The notes beneath the pieces were generated by a model. The model saw nothing but the letters and a program-made list of their open reading frames with translations. It ran no database searches and was not told the origin of the DNA. The position numbers and the translations under genes are program-made. A DNA stretch of 13,837 bases from an uncultured Lachnospiraceae bacterium (GTDB lineage Bacteria; Bacillota; Clostridia; Lachnospirales; Lachnospiraceae): NCBI GenBank assembly GCA_910584205.1, contig CAJUAA010000058.1:1-13837 (forward strand), given 5' to 3'. Of this stretch, positions 6,503 to 13,770 are shown piece after piece. The first letter of the stretch is position 1, and every line of letters begins with the position of its first letter.

Positions 6503-6767
6503 GTTTTTCGTTTCCTTTTTCAAAAGTGCTTTTAAATGATAATTTTATATGTTTATGCAGGATGGTCAGGCGGCGGAGAGCGTGGATATTGGCTTTCAGT
6601 ATACAGGAAAATGAAGAAAAAAGGAAGAGACAGCAGGATGAAGATATTAGAAATCTGTTAAAATATATAAAGGAGTTCCGAAAAGTACACAAAATGACAG
6701 ATAAAGTGCCATTATATGCAAGAAAAGGAATACTACAATTGCTAAAATGGATGAAAGGAGACAGGGA
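6503..6767. promoter_or_regulatory. Divergent intergenic region between epimerase and AraC-type regulator
   Basis: These 265 bases must hold promoters for both directions. For the epimerase, reading the minus strand, CTGACC (6564-6569) and TAAAAT (6542-6547) are 16 bp apart, a fair -35/-10 pair. AAAAG-TG-CTTTT at 6522-6533 is a small perfect dyad between that -10 and the start codon and could be an operator. On the plus strand the AT-rich GTTAAAATATATAA near 6656-6669 may contain a -10 box, with no good -35. There is no sigma-54 element and no recognisable riboswitch. Confidence 0.35.
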
Positions 6768-7643
6768 ATGGACCAGTTGGAACAAAGAATTGCACAGGCA
6801 ATGACGGAAGATTCCATGAAGCTGCAGCTTCGGAATGCAGGAGTGTTTCGCTTTTCCGCCAGTTATCGTTTTGAACGGCATAATCATAAGGAAATAGAGA
6901 TTATATATATCAAGTCCGGACACTGCATCATCGGATGCGGCGAAACGTTTGTGCCGATGCAGGAGGGCGACTGTATCATCCTGTATAAAGGGGTTCCGCA
7001 CTGGTTTTTTGTGGACAAAAAGGAAAGCTGTCAGATTGCGCAGCTGGAATTTTCCATAACCGTTCCGGAATATCTGGTTCATGCGCTTGCTTTTTTCAGA
7101 GGGAAACAGTTTTGCAGGCTTTCTGACTGCGATATGGTTGAGGAGATGATCGAGAGCATCAGCAGGCTCTATCGCCTGGGGAAGGCCGTTCCTCATGGCA
7201 GTCTGCAGATGAAATTGATGTTTTTCCGGCTTTTTATCGATCTGTCTGCAAAGATGGAGACGAAGAAAAAAACTGGAAGAAATGGAAAAATAGACGAGAT
7301 CATTGCATATATCAGTGAACATTATGAATATGACATCCGTGTGGAAGGGTTGGCAGAACAGTTCGGCGTCAGCTCCCGATACATACGCAGGTGTTTTAAG
7401 GAAGAGGCGGGAATCAGCTGCAGCCAGTATATTACGTCTCTCAGAATTGAAAAGGCCAAGGAAATGCTGTGGCTGTCTGCGAAGACGGTAACAGAGATCG
7501 CGTCGCTTACCGGCTTTAACAGTTCCCAGTATTTCAGCAGGGTATTCCAGCAGTATACCGGTCAAACACCTCTGGAGTACCGAAATTCCTGGAGAGGGGT
7601 ACGGGCGGCGGAACGGTGTGTGATAGAAGAGGAGCTTTCATAA
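6768..7643 (+). CDS. AraC-family transcriptional regulator with cupin sensor domain
   Basis: A 291-residue regulator. The N-terminal part is a cupin-like effector domain: RFERHNHKEIEIIYIKSG (35-51), then GDCIILYKGVPHWFF (67-81). The C-terminal part, about 174-275, has the two helix-turn-helix units of AraC/XylS proteins, with LAEQFGVSSRYIRRCFKEEA (195-214) and VTEIASLTGFNSSQYFSRVF (241-260), then the usual QYTGQTPLEYR. ATG 6768 is chosen because AAAGGAG (6754-6760) lies seven bases before it; an in-frame ATG at 6747 has no such site. Only 40 bases separate it from the first methyltransferase-like gene, so it probably opens the operon and controls it, sensing a substrate or intermediate. It could also act on the divergent epimerase promoter. 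Confidence 0.9.
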   Translation: MDQLEQRIAQAMTEDSMKLQLRNAGVFRFSASYRFERHNHKEIEIIYIKSGHCIIGCGETFVPMQEGDCIILYKGVPHWFFVDKKESCQIAQLEFSITVPEYLVHALAFFRGKQFCRLSDCDMVEEMIESISRLYRLGKAVPHGSLQMKLMFFRLFIDLSAKMETKKKTGRNGKIDEIIAYISEHYEYDIRVEGLAEQFGVSSRYIRRCFKEEAGISCSQYITSLRIEKAKEMLWLSAKTVTEIASLTGFNSSQYFSRVFQQYTGQTPLEYRNSWRGVRAAERCVIEEELS

Positions 7644-7683
7644 TTTTTTGAATAATAAAGAACTTTCATGAAGGAGAGCGGAG

Positions 7684-8781
7684 ATGACCAACAGAGAGAA
7701 TTTTATATCGATGATGCAAAGACAGGGATACGAACGTGTTCCGGTGGAGTTTGTTCTGTGTCCTTACCAGCAGGAGGTATGCAAAGAGCAGCTGAAAGCA
7801 GAGGATTATGAAGCATATTTTGAAATGCCCTGGCGCCGGGTGGAGGACCTGCGCCTGAAAGACCACGAGGTAGAACAGTACCGAAAATATTATAAGAAAC
7901 CGCTGGCAGAAGGAGCGGATATCGATTTATGGGGGGTGGGGCATGAAAAGTCGCCCAACAGCATGCATATGACCTATATGCGTCACCCAATGGAGAACAT
8001 GATGACGGTGGAGGAAATGAAGGCTTATCCGTTTCCTGACTATGCATCTGCGGACGGTTCCCATCAGGCGGAGCAGGTGAGAAAGATCAAGGAGCAGGAT
8101 CTGATTGCCCTGGGAGACATGCAGATGACGATCTGGGAATGTGCCTGGTATATGCGGGGTATGGAGAATCTGTTCTGTGACATGGTGACAGAAGATGAGA
8201 CGGCGGAATTTCTTCTGGATAAAGTGACGGAGCTGTCCATGATCCGTGCGCTCTCTTATGCACGGGCAGGGGTAGACGTGCTGTTTCTGGGAGATGATAT
8301 CGGTATGCAGCATACGATCATGATGAGTGAGGAGCTGTACTGCACCTGGATCAAGCCGCGTCTTAAAAAGATCATAGACGAAGTGAAAAAGGTGAATCCG
8401 AATATTCTGATCTTTTATCATTCCTGCGGATTTGTTGAACCTTTGATCCCCCATCTGATCGAGGCGGGGATCGACGTATTGAATCCAATTCAGAGTGAAT
8501 GCATGGATTTTGAAGAAATCCACAGGAAATACGGCGATCAGATTTCCTTCCACGGGACCATCGGCACACAGACGGTTATGCCCAAAGGCACGCCGGAAGA
8601 GGTACGGGAGGCCGTATGGAGGAATCTGGATATTGCGGGAGAGAAAGGCGGGCTGTTTGTGGCGCCGACTCATATGGTGGAACCGGAAGTGCCTCTTGAA
8701 AACATCCTGGCATATGTGGAGGCATGCAGAACTTATCCCGGAAAAACGGAACAGACAGGAGAGAAGGCAGATGAAACATAA
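7684..8781 (+). CDS. URO-D superfamily protein, probable corrinoid-dependent methyltransferase
   Basis: This 365-residue protein belongs to the uroporphyrinogen decarboxylase-like TIM barrels, in the branch that moves methyl groups to or from corrinoid proteins with a zinc ion rather than making haem. ILIFYHSCGF (241-250) supplies the His246-x-Cys248 zinc pair typical of MtaA/MtbA/CmuA. Cys273 (IQSEC) is a possible third ligand; the usual C-terminal Cys position reads APTHMVEPEVPLEN (327-340), with His330 instead. LFLGDDIGMQ (200-209) faces the barrel. ATG 7684 follows GAAGGAGAG. Its end overlaps the next gene by 11 bases. Linkage to a second family member and a corrinoid protein supports methyl transfer. 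It could be the enzyme that demethylates the substrate; which substrate is not readable. Heme synthesis is unlikely in this context. Confidence 0.8.
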   Translation: MTNRENFISMMQRQGYERVPVEFVLCPYQQEVCKEQLKAEDYEAYFEMPWRRVEDLRLKDHEVEQYRKYYKKPLAEGADIDLWGVGHEKSPNSMHMTYMRHPMENMMTVEEMKAYPFPDYASADGSHQAEQVRKIKEQDLIALGDMQMTIWECAWYMRGMENLFCDMVTEDETAEFLLDKVTELSMIRALSYARAGVDVLFLGDDIGMQHTIMMSEELYCTWIKPRLKKIIDEVKKVNPNILIFYHSCGFVEPLIPHLIEAGIDVLNPIQSECMDFEEIHRKYGDQISFHGTIGTQTVMPKGTPEEVREAVWRNLDIAGEKGGLFVAPTHMVEPEVPLENILAYVEACRTYPGKTEQTGEKADET

Positions 8782-9772
8782 TATGAAAGAATGGCTGGCG
8801 GCACAGTTTGGGCAGAGGAAAAAAAAGCCTCTTCCGATCCTGTCTTTTCCAGGGACGCAGCTGATTGGAAAAAATGTGGAGGAACTGGTGAAAGACGGGG
8901 AGCTGCAGGCATCCTGTATGAAAGCGGTCGCAGAAAAATTTGATGCAGGAGCAGCGTTCAGTTTGATGGACCTGTCAGTGGAAGCGGAGGCATTCGGAGC
9001 GGATGTGATCTACAGTGCGGATGAGATTCCCACCATGCATGGAGCCATGATCCAGGAGGAGGAAGAAGCGGAAGCGCTCCGGATTCCGGAAGTGGGTGCA
9101 GGGCGGACCGGCGAATGTATCAGAGGAATTCGAAAAGTCTGCGAACAAATTACGGACCGTCCAGTATTTGCGGGAATTATCGGACCGTATTCTCTGGCGG
9201 GCAGACTTCTGGACATGACAGAGATCATGATTCTGTGCCGTACCGACCCGGAGATGGTAGAGACGGTTCTTGAAAAGGCGGCGTTATTTTTAATTGAGTA
9301 TGCGAAAGCCTTGAAAGAAGCCGGCGCCGACGGGATCGTTATGGCAGAACCGGCAGCAGGGCTTTTGTCGCCGGATCTGCTGACAGAATTTTCCAATCCA
9401 TATGTGGAACGCGTCAGAGCGGCGGTGGAGGATGAAAACTGTCTCTTTATCTATCATAACTGCGGGACGGTCCTTCCGCTTTGCAAAGAACTGGCGGATA
9501 TGAATATCCGGGCGTACAGCTTTGGGAATGCCGTGGATCTGGAGGAGATGTTGAAGCGTTTTCCGGAGGACCGGCTGATCATTGGAAACCTGGATCCTGT
9601 GGGGGTCCTTCGGAAAGGAGATCCTCAGAAAGTGGCATGTGAAACGAAAGCACTGCTGGAACGGTGCGGTAAGTACTCGAATTTTGTACTGTCCAGCGGC
9701 TGTGATATTCCGCCGCAGACTCCCATGGAGAATCTGGAGGCATTTTTTAAAGAGGCGGAAAAATTTGAATAA
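8771..9772 (+). CDS. MtaA/CmuA-type zinc methyltransferase (URO-D superfamily)
   Basis: A 333-residue protein close in length and motifs to methylcobamide:CoM methyltransferases (MtaA, MtbA) and the CmuA methyltransferase domain. It has all three expected zinc ligands: His229-x-Cys231 in FIYHNCGTVLPLC and Cys311 in VLSSGCDIPPQTPMENL. FAGIIGPYSLAGRL (133-146) and GIVMAEPAAGLLSP (188-201) are further family landmarks. ATG 8771 lies inside the end of the preceding gene with AGGAGAG at 8757-8763, so translation is probably coupled. Paired with the divergent 365-residue relative, it likely forms the other half of a methyl relay through the corrinoid protein encoded next. Bacteria of this kind lack known coenzyme M metabolism, so the natural acceptor or donor is an open question. 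Confidence 0.85.
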   Translation: MKHNMKEWLAAQFGQRKKKPLPILSFPGTQLIGKNVEELVKDGELQASCMKAVAEKFDAGAAFSLMDLSVEAEAFGADVIYSADEIPTMHGAMIQEEEEAEALRIPEVGAGRTGECIRGIRKVCEQITDRPVFAGIIGPYSLAGRLLDMTEIMILCRTDPEMVETVLEKAALFLIEYAKALKEAGADGIVMAEPAAGLLSPDLLTEFSNPYVERVRAAVEDENCLFIYHNCGTVLPLCKELADMNIRAYSFGNAVDLEEMLKRFPEDRLIIGNLDPVGVLRKGDPQKVACETKALLERCGKYSNFVLSSGCDIPPQTPMENLEAFFKEAEKFE

Positions 9773-9820
9773 AAAGAAGAAAGCATTCCAGGCAGATGCG
9801 GAACGGTAACAGGAGGAAAA

Positions 9821-10474
9821 ATGGCGATCATACAGGAAATTTCAAAATGTTTACAAAAAGGGAAAGTGAAACAGATCAAAGCGCTGGTTCAGCAGGCACT
9901 GGACGAAGGAGAAGATCCAAGGGCGATTCTGAACGAGGGACTGCTGGAAGGGATGTCTGTAATAGGCGGACGATTTAAAAGAGAAGAGATTTTTGTACCG
10001 GATGTACTGATCTCTGCAAGAACCATGAGCATGGGGCTGTCGGTTCTGGAGCCGAAACTGGTGGAAGTGGGAAATCAGGCAATCGGGAAAATTGTGCTTG
10101 GCACAGTGAGAGGAGATCTGCACGATATCGGGAAGAACCTTGTTGCCATGATGTTCAAGGGCGCCGGATTTGAAGTGATCGATCTGGGAGTGGACGTGGA
10201 AGCGGAGGTTTATCTGGAGAAGGCGGAAGAGGTTGGAGCGGATATCATAGGCATGTCGGCACTGCTCTCCACGACTATGCCGGCAATGAAAGAGCTGGTG
10301 GATCTTCTGGAGGAAAAGGGGCTGAGGGATAAATACATCGTGATGATCGGCGGAGCTCCCATTACAGATGAATTCGCGAAAGAGATCGGGGCGGATTATT
10401 ATACGCCGGATGCGGCGTCTGCGGCAGAGATCGGGAAAAAATGCGTGCTTGAAAAATCTGTCGGATATGTGTGA
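9821..10474 (+). CDS. Corrinoid (B12)-binding methyl-carrier protein, MtaC/MtbC/MttC type
   Basis: A 217-residue methyl carrier. Residues 1-85 are the helical cap domain (KALVQQALDEGEDPRAILNE at 20-39, GGRFKREEIFVPDVLISART at 49-68). Residues 88-210 are the Rossmann-like B12 domain with GDLHDIGKNLVAMM (98-111), whose His101 is the lower cobalt ligand of base-off cobamide. DLGVDV (121-126), SALLSTTMPAMKELV (146-160) and VMIGGAPIT (174-182) complete the nucleotide-loop pocket. Length and motifs match stand-alone corrinoid proteins of methylamine, methanol and O-demethylase systems. ATG 9821 has AGGAGG just upstream, 48 bases after the previous stop. It should shuttle methyl groups between the two zinc methyltransferases. 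The cobalt must be kept in the Co(I) state, which needs an activator. Confidence 0.93.
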   Translation: MAIIQEISKCLQKGKVKQIKALVQQALDEGEDPRAILNEGLLEGMSVIGGRFKREEIFVPDVLISARTMSMGLSVLEPKLVEVGNQAIGKIVLGTVRGDLHDIGKNLVAMMFKGAGFEVIDLGVDVEAEVYLEKAEEVGADIIGMSALLSTTMPAMKELVDLLEEKGLRDKYIVMIGGAPITDEFAKEIGADYYTPDAASAAEIGKKCVLEKSVGYV

Positions 10475-11117
10475 GATCATCCGTTATACCGGGCAGGCGG
10501 TTGAAATATCCAAGGAAGAGGTGTTCCGGGATCTGTGCTGTATTCAGGAGTCGGCAGCGTATGAAATATTTGAGCAGGAATACGAACAGCTTTTGGAACT
10601 GGTGGTTTCCTGCTGCCGTCCGGCAGTTTATCTGAAAGAATGCAGGTTTCCAAAAGGAATTTCCTGCAGCAGTCTGAAGCCGGAAGAGCGGATTCTGTGT
10701 GGGATTTACACAATCGGAAGGGAAGTCAGCGACTGGAGTACCAGGGCTTTTTTTCAGGAGGATTATGTAAAGGGCATGCTTTTGGACACCATGGCGGATT
10801 GCGCGCTTTTCTCCATGGAAAAGCAGATGGAACCGCTGCTTCGAAACTTTTGCCGGGAGCGGGGGATGGGAATTTCGGAACGATGCCATGCGCAGGATAA
10901 AGATACCATGCCGCTGCAGAGATTTATTTATGAAGAGCTGGAAGGGAGGAAGAACGGCTTTCTTCTGACTGCCGGATATATGTTTGATCCGGTGAAGACC
11001 GGTACCGTGATCTTCCGGCTGACAGAGGATCCGCGCGCCTTTTGTGTGCGGCATACATGCAGTGGATGCGGCAATACTTCCTGCAGAAGAAGGAAGACCA
11101 CAAATTTTCAAAATTAA
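10467..11117 (+). CDS. Methionine synthase activation domain-like protein, possible corrinoid reactivator
   Basis: A 216-residue cytoplasmic protein with the layout of the B12-dependent methionine synthase activation domain. YTIGREVSDWSTRAFFQEDY (81-100) and MLLDTMADCALFSMEKQ (104-120) match its helical region. GFLLTAGYMFDPVKTGTVIF (164-183) matches its LTESYMM-P--SVS-like strand. A C-terminal cysteine cluster, Cys193, 198, 201 and 206 in CVRHTCSGCGNTSCRRRK, resembles the tail of stand-alone relatives and could hold a metal or Fe-S cluster. The SAM-binding R-x-x-x-GY motif of MetH is not seen; ISERCHAQ stands there. The ATG overlaps the corrinoid gene by eight bases (ATGTGTGA) with no ribosome binding site, so translation is coupled. 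The role proposed is reduction of inactive Co(II); this is inference, moderately supported by position. Confidence 0.65.
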   Translation: MCEIIRYTGQAVEISKEEVFRDLCCIQESAAYEIFEQEYEQLLELVVSCCRPAVYLKECRFPKGISCSSLKPEERILCGIYTIGREVSDWSTRAFFQEDYVKGMLLDTMADCALFSMEKQMEPLLRNFCRERGMGISERCHAQDKDTMPLQRFIYEELEGRKNGFLLTAGYMFDPVKTGTVIFRLTEDPRAFCVRHTCSGCGNTSCRRRKTTNFQN

Positions 11118-11200
11118 AAGGCAAAAAAGCCTAATGAATATCGTAAAAATATTGCGTATGATAGAACAAAAAAAGAAAAGCAGAGAGGGAGGGTGAGCGC

Positions 11201-12709
11201 ATGGCAGGTATGTTGGAATTTCAGCATATATGCAAGTATTTTCCAGGCGTAAAAGCACTGGATGATGTGTCTTTTCAGGCACATGCCGGAGAGGTGCTTG
11301 CGTTTCTGGGGGAAAACGGAGCAGGAAAATCCACGCTTTTGAAGGTGCTGAATGGAGATTATCAGCCCACCAGCGGAAAATATCTGCTGGATGGGGTGGA
11401 AAAGCATTTTCAGTCCCCGCATCAGGCGATTGAGGAAGGAATTTCCATCATCTATCAGGAACGCCAGATCCTTCTGGAGCTGTCGGTGGCGGAAAATATC
11501 TATCTGGGCAGGATGCCGGTGAACCGGTTTGGTATGATTGATACCCGCAGAGCCAATGAAATGGCGGCAAAGATTATCAGGGATTTTGGTCTTCCTGTCG
11601 AGCCGTCTGCAAAGGTGAAAGATTTAAGTATTGCATGGCAGCAGATGGTGGAGATCATGAAGGCATACTCCAGAGAAAATTTGAAGGTGATCTGCTTCGA
11701 CGAGCCAACCGCTTCTCTGTCGGACTCCGAGATCGAAATGCTGTTTAAGATCATTGAAAAACTGAAGGCGGAAGGCAAGATTATCATCTATGTTTCTCAT
11801 CGTATGGATGAGATTCAAAGGATTACTGACAAGGTGGCGATCTTTAAGGACGGGCACTACGTGGATACGGTGAAGACTGGTGTGATTCCGGAGACGGAGA
11901 TGATCCGCATGATGGTCGGCAGAGACCTGGGAGATATCTACAAAGATCTGGACTGGGAGAAAGAGATCGGGGAAGTTCTGCTGGAAGTAAAGAATCTGTC
12001 TTCCGATTATGTGAAGGAAAACTCTTTTGTGCTTCGAAAAGGAGAAGTTCTTGGATTTTCCGGACTGGTTGGGGCAGGACGTACGGAGCTGATGCGCGCC
12101 ATCGTAGGAGCGGATCCATCGAAGACCGGGAAAGTAATTCTGGAAGGACAGAGCATCCATAACCGGTCGCCGCATGAAGCCATGGAACATGGGATCGTGC
12201 TGGTGCCGGAGGACCGGAAGCTGCAGGGAATTCTGGCAAATTTGAGCGTCAGCGACAATATCAATATTTCCATGCTGGACCAGAATTCGAATCGATTTGG
12301 ATTTGTAAACAGAGAAAAAGAAGAAAGAGCGGCGGAAGCGGGTATTCGGGATTTCAAGATTAAAACGCCGTCCCCGGACAAGAAGATCGTGGAACTCTCC
12401 GGCGGGAATCAGCAGAAGTGTATTGTGGCGCGGTGGCTGAGCACCAATCCGAAAGTGCTGATTCTGGACGAACCGACTAAAGGAATTGATGTGGGGGCCA
12501 AGTCGGAATTTTACCAGATGATCTGTCAGTTTGCGAAGGAAGGGCTGGGGGTGATCCTGATCTCTTCGGAGCTGCCGGAGGTGATCGGCCTTTCCGACCG
12601 GATCATTGTCATGAAATCGCGGCAGATTGTAGGAGAAGTATCCAGAGAGGAAGCTACAGAGAGCAGGCTCTTAAGCCTTGGAATGATTGGGGAGGTACAG
12701 GAAGCATGA
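11201..12709 (+). CDS. Ribose-type ABC importer ATPase (duplicated ATP-binding protein)
   Basis: A 502-residue energy-coupling protein of the CUT2 (RbsA/MglA-like) sugar importer class, with two fused nucleotide-binding domains. Domain 1 has Walker A GENGAGKS (37-44), Q-loop Gln86, signature-like LSIAWQQ (142-148), Walker B ICFDEPTAS (164-172) and H-loop His200. Domain 2 has the degenerate GLVGAGRTE (288-296) in place of Walker A, the strong signature LSGGNQQK (399-406) and LILDEPTKGID (420-430). This asymmetry is normal for the class. ATG 11201 follows a GAGGGAGGG ribosome binding site, 83 bases after the activator gene. In that gap is only a small AGGC-A6-GCCT hairpin. It overlaps the permease gene by four bases. 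Members of the class carry pentoses, hexoses, nucleosides, autoinducer-2 and some polyols. Confidence 0.93.
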   Translation: MAGMLEFQHICKYFPGVKALDDVSFQAHAGEVLAFLGENGAGKSTLLKVLNGDYQPTSGKYLLDGVEKHFQSPHQAIEEGISIIYQERQILLELSVAENIYLGRMPVNRFGMIDTRRANEMAAKIIRDFGLPVEPSAKVKDLSIAWQQMVEIMKAYSRENLKVICFDEPTASLSDSEIEMLFKIIEKLKAEGKIIIYVSHRMDEIQRITDKVAIFKDGHYVDTVKTGVIPETEMIRMMVGRDLGDIYKDLDWEKEIGEVLLEVKNLSSDYVKENSFVLRKGEVLGFSGLVGAGRTELMRAIVGADPSKTGKVILEGQSIHNRSPHEAMEHGIVLVPEDRKLQGILANLSVSDNINISMLDQNSNRFGFVNREKEERAAEAGIRDFKIKTPSPDKKIVELSGGNQQKCIVARWLSTNPKVLILDEPTKGIDVGAKSEFYQMICQFAKEGLGVILISSELPEVIGLSDRIIVMKSRQIVGEVSREEATESRLLSLGMIGEVQEA

Positions 12710-13692
12710 ATACGAAGAAAAAAAGCAGGATACATATCAGCGGGGACAAGCTGGTGCTGATGGCGGCAATCGTGGCAGTCTTTGTACTGTTTGCCGTGCT
12801 GAACAAGAATTTCCTTACACTGACCAATATCATCAATATTATGATCGCGGCATCTCTGGTAGGCCTGGTGGCCATCGGACATACCTATTTGATTATTGCA
12901 GGGCAGAATGACCTGTCGCCCGGTTCGCTGGCGGCATTTTCGGGAGTGATGGCGGCGCTTCTGGTCAGTAAGGGGATGCCGTTCTTCCCGGCGGTACTTG
13001 TAACGGTCGCCTGCGGTGTGCTGGTAGGATGTTTCAATGCGTTTATGGTCAACCGAATCCATCTGGAGGCATTTATTGCTACGCTGGTAACCCAGTCCAT
13101 TGTCCGGGGATTTGCCTATATTATCTGCGACGGAAAACCGGTTTCCATCAGTGACAAGACGTTTTTGACGCTGGGAAAGGCGAGGACTCTGAATGTTCCG
13201 CTGGCTGTATGGATTATGCTGGTCTGCATTATCATCTTCGGCATTATTCTGGCAAAAACCAAATTCGGAAGAAGCATCTATGCCATTGGAGGAAATCAGG
13301 ACGCGGCAAGGCTGGCCGGTCTGAATCCGCAGCGGATCATTACCATCAGCTATATTATGATGGGTATTCTCTGCTCCATCGGCGGCATCATCTTTGCGGC
13401 GCGTATGAACTCCGGGCAGCCGGCGGCCAATGTGAACCTGGAATTTGATGCCATCACGGCTGTTATCCTGGGCGGTGTCTCCTTTGTGGGAGGCGTCGGA
13501 GATATGGGCGGCACGATCCTTGGTATCATCTTGATCCAGGCATTCAATACGGGACTTACCATGGTTAATGTGCCCAGCTTCTGGCAGTATGTGGCAAAGG
13601 GCGGTCTGCTCCTGTTTGCACTGACTACGGACTATATCAGAAAGCAGAAGAGAGAGAAAGATCTGCTGGCAGCATCCATGAAAAACCTGTAA
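12706..13692 (+). CDS. Ribose-type ABC importer permease (RbsC-like)
   Basis: A 328-residue membrane permease of the branched-chain/ribose family, partner of the preceding ATPase. The N-terminus is basic and cytoplasmic, followed by about nine or ten hydrophobic segments starting at residue 17 (LVLMAAIVAVFVLFAVL). Family landmarks include VGLVAIGHTYLIIAGQNDLS (54-73), GRSIYAIGGNQDAARLAGL (188-206) in the cytoplasmic coupling loop, and EFDAITAVILGGVSFVGGVG (245-264) followed by DMGGTILG. The start ATG overlaps the ATPase stop (ATGA), giving coupled translation. It should form a homodimer with the duplicated ATPase, fed by a periplasmic-type lipoprotein binding protein. Such a gene is expected next but is broken in this window. 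Confidence 0.93.
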   Translation: MNTKKKSRIHISGDKLVLMAAIVAVFVLFAVLNKNFLTLTNIINIMIAASLVGLVAIGHTYLIIAGQNDLSPGSLAAFSGVMAALLVSKGMPFFPAVLVTVACGVLVGCFNAFMVNRIHLEAFIATLVTQSIVRGFAYIICDGKPVSISDKTFLTLGKARTLNVPLAVWIMLVCIIIFGIILAKTKFGRSIYAIGGNQDAARLAGLNPQRIITISYIMMGILCSIGGIIFAARMNSGQPAANVNLEFDAITAVILGGVSFVGGVGDMGGTILGIILIQAFNTGLTMVNVPSFWQYVAKGGLLLFALTTDYIRKQKREKDLLAASMKNL

Positions 13693-13711
13693 TCAGGAAA
13701 GAAGTCTATGA

Positions 13712-13727
13712 AGAGGCATTTGCCTCT
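13712..13727 (+). promoter_or_regulatory. Intercistronic hairpin after the permease gene
   Basis: AGAGGCA (13712-13718) and TGCCTCT (13721-13727) form a perfect seven-base stem with a TT loop, with no T-run after it. Stable hairpins between permease and binding-protein genes often protect or adjust the mRNA so that the binding protein is made in excess. It may do that here. Confidence 0.45.
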
Positions 13728-13739
13728 GAAAATAGAATA

Positions 13740-13753
13740 ACATGAATTCATGT
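13740..13753. repeat. 14-bp perfect palindrome before the last ribosome binding site
   Basis: ACATGAATTCATGT is its own reverse complement. It sits immediately 5' of AAAAGGAGG (13755-13763) and the ATG at 13771. It could be an operator or an RNA hairpin affecting translation of the binding-protein gene, or chance. Confidence 0.4.
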
Positions 13754-13770
13754 AAAAGGAGGAAAAAAAC

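Noticed and set aside
6417..7565. Long minus-strand open frame (382 codons) opposite the AraC gene
   Set aside because: Its product has no recognisable domain, is rich in residues typical of antisense frames, and lies directly opposite a clear AraC-family protein.
11118..11200. Terminator or cobalamin riboswitch between the activator gene and the ABC ATPase
   Set aside because: The AGGC-A6-GCCT hairpin has only four pairs and no T-run, and no B12-box or riboswitch-like fold is visible in 83 bases; the genes probably stay in one transcript.
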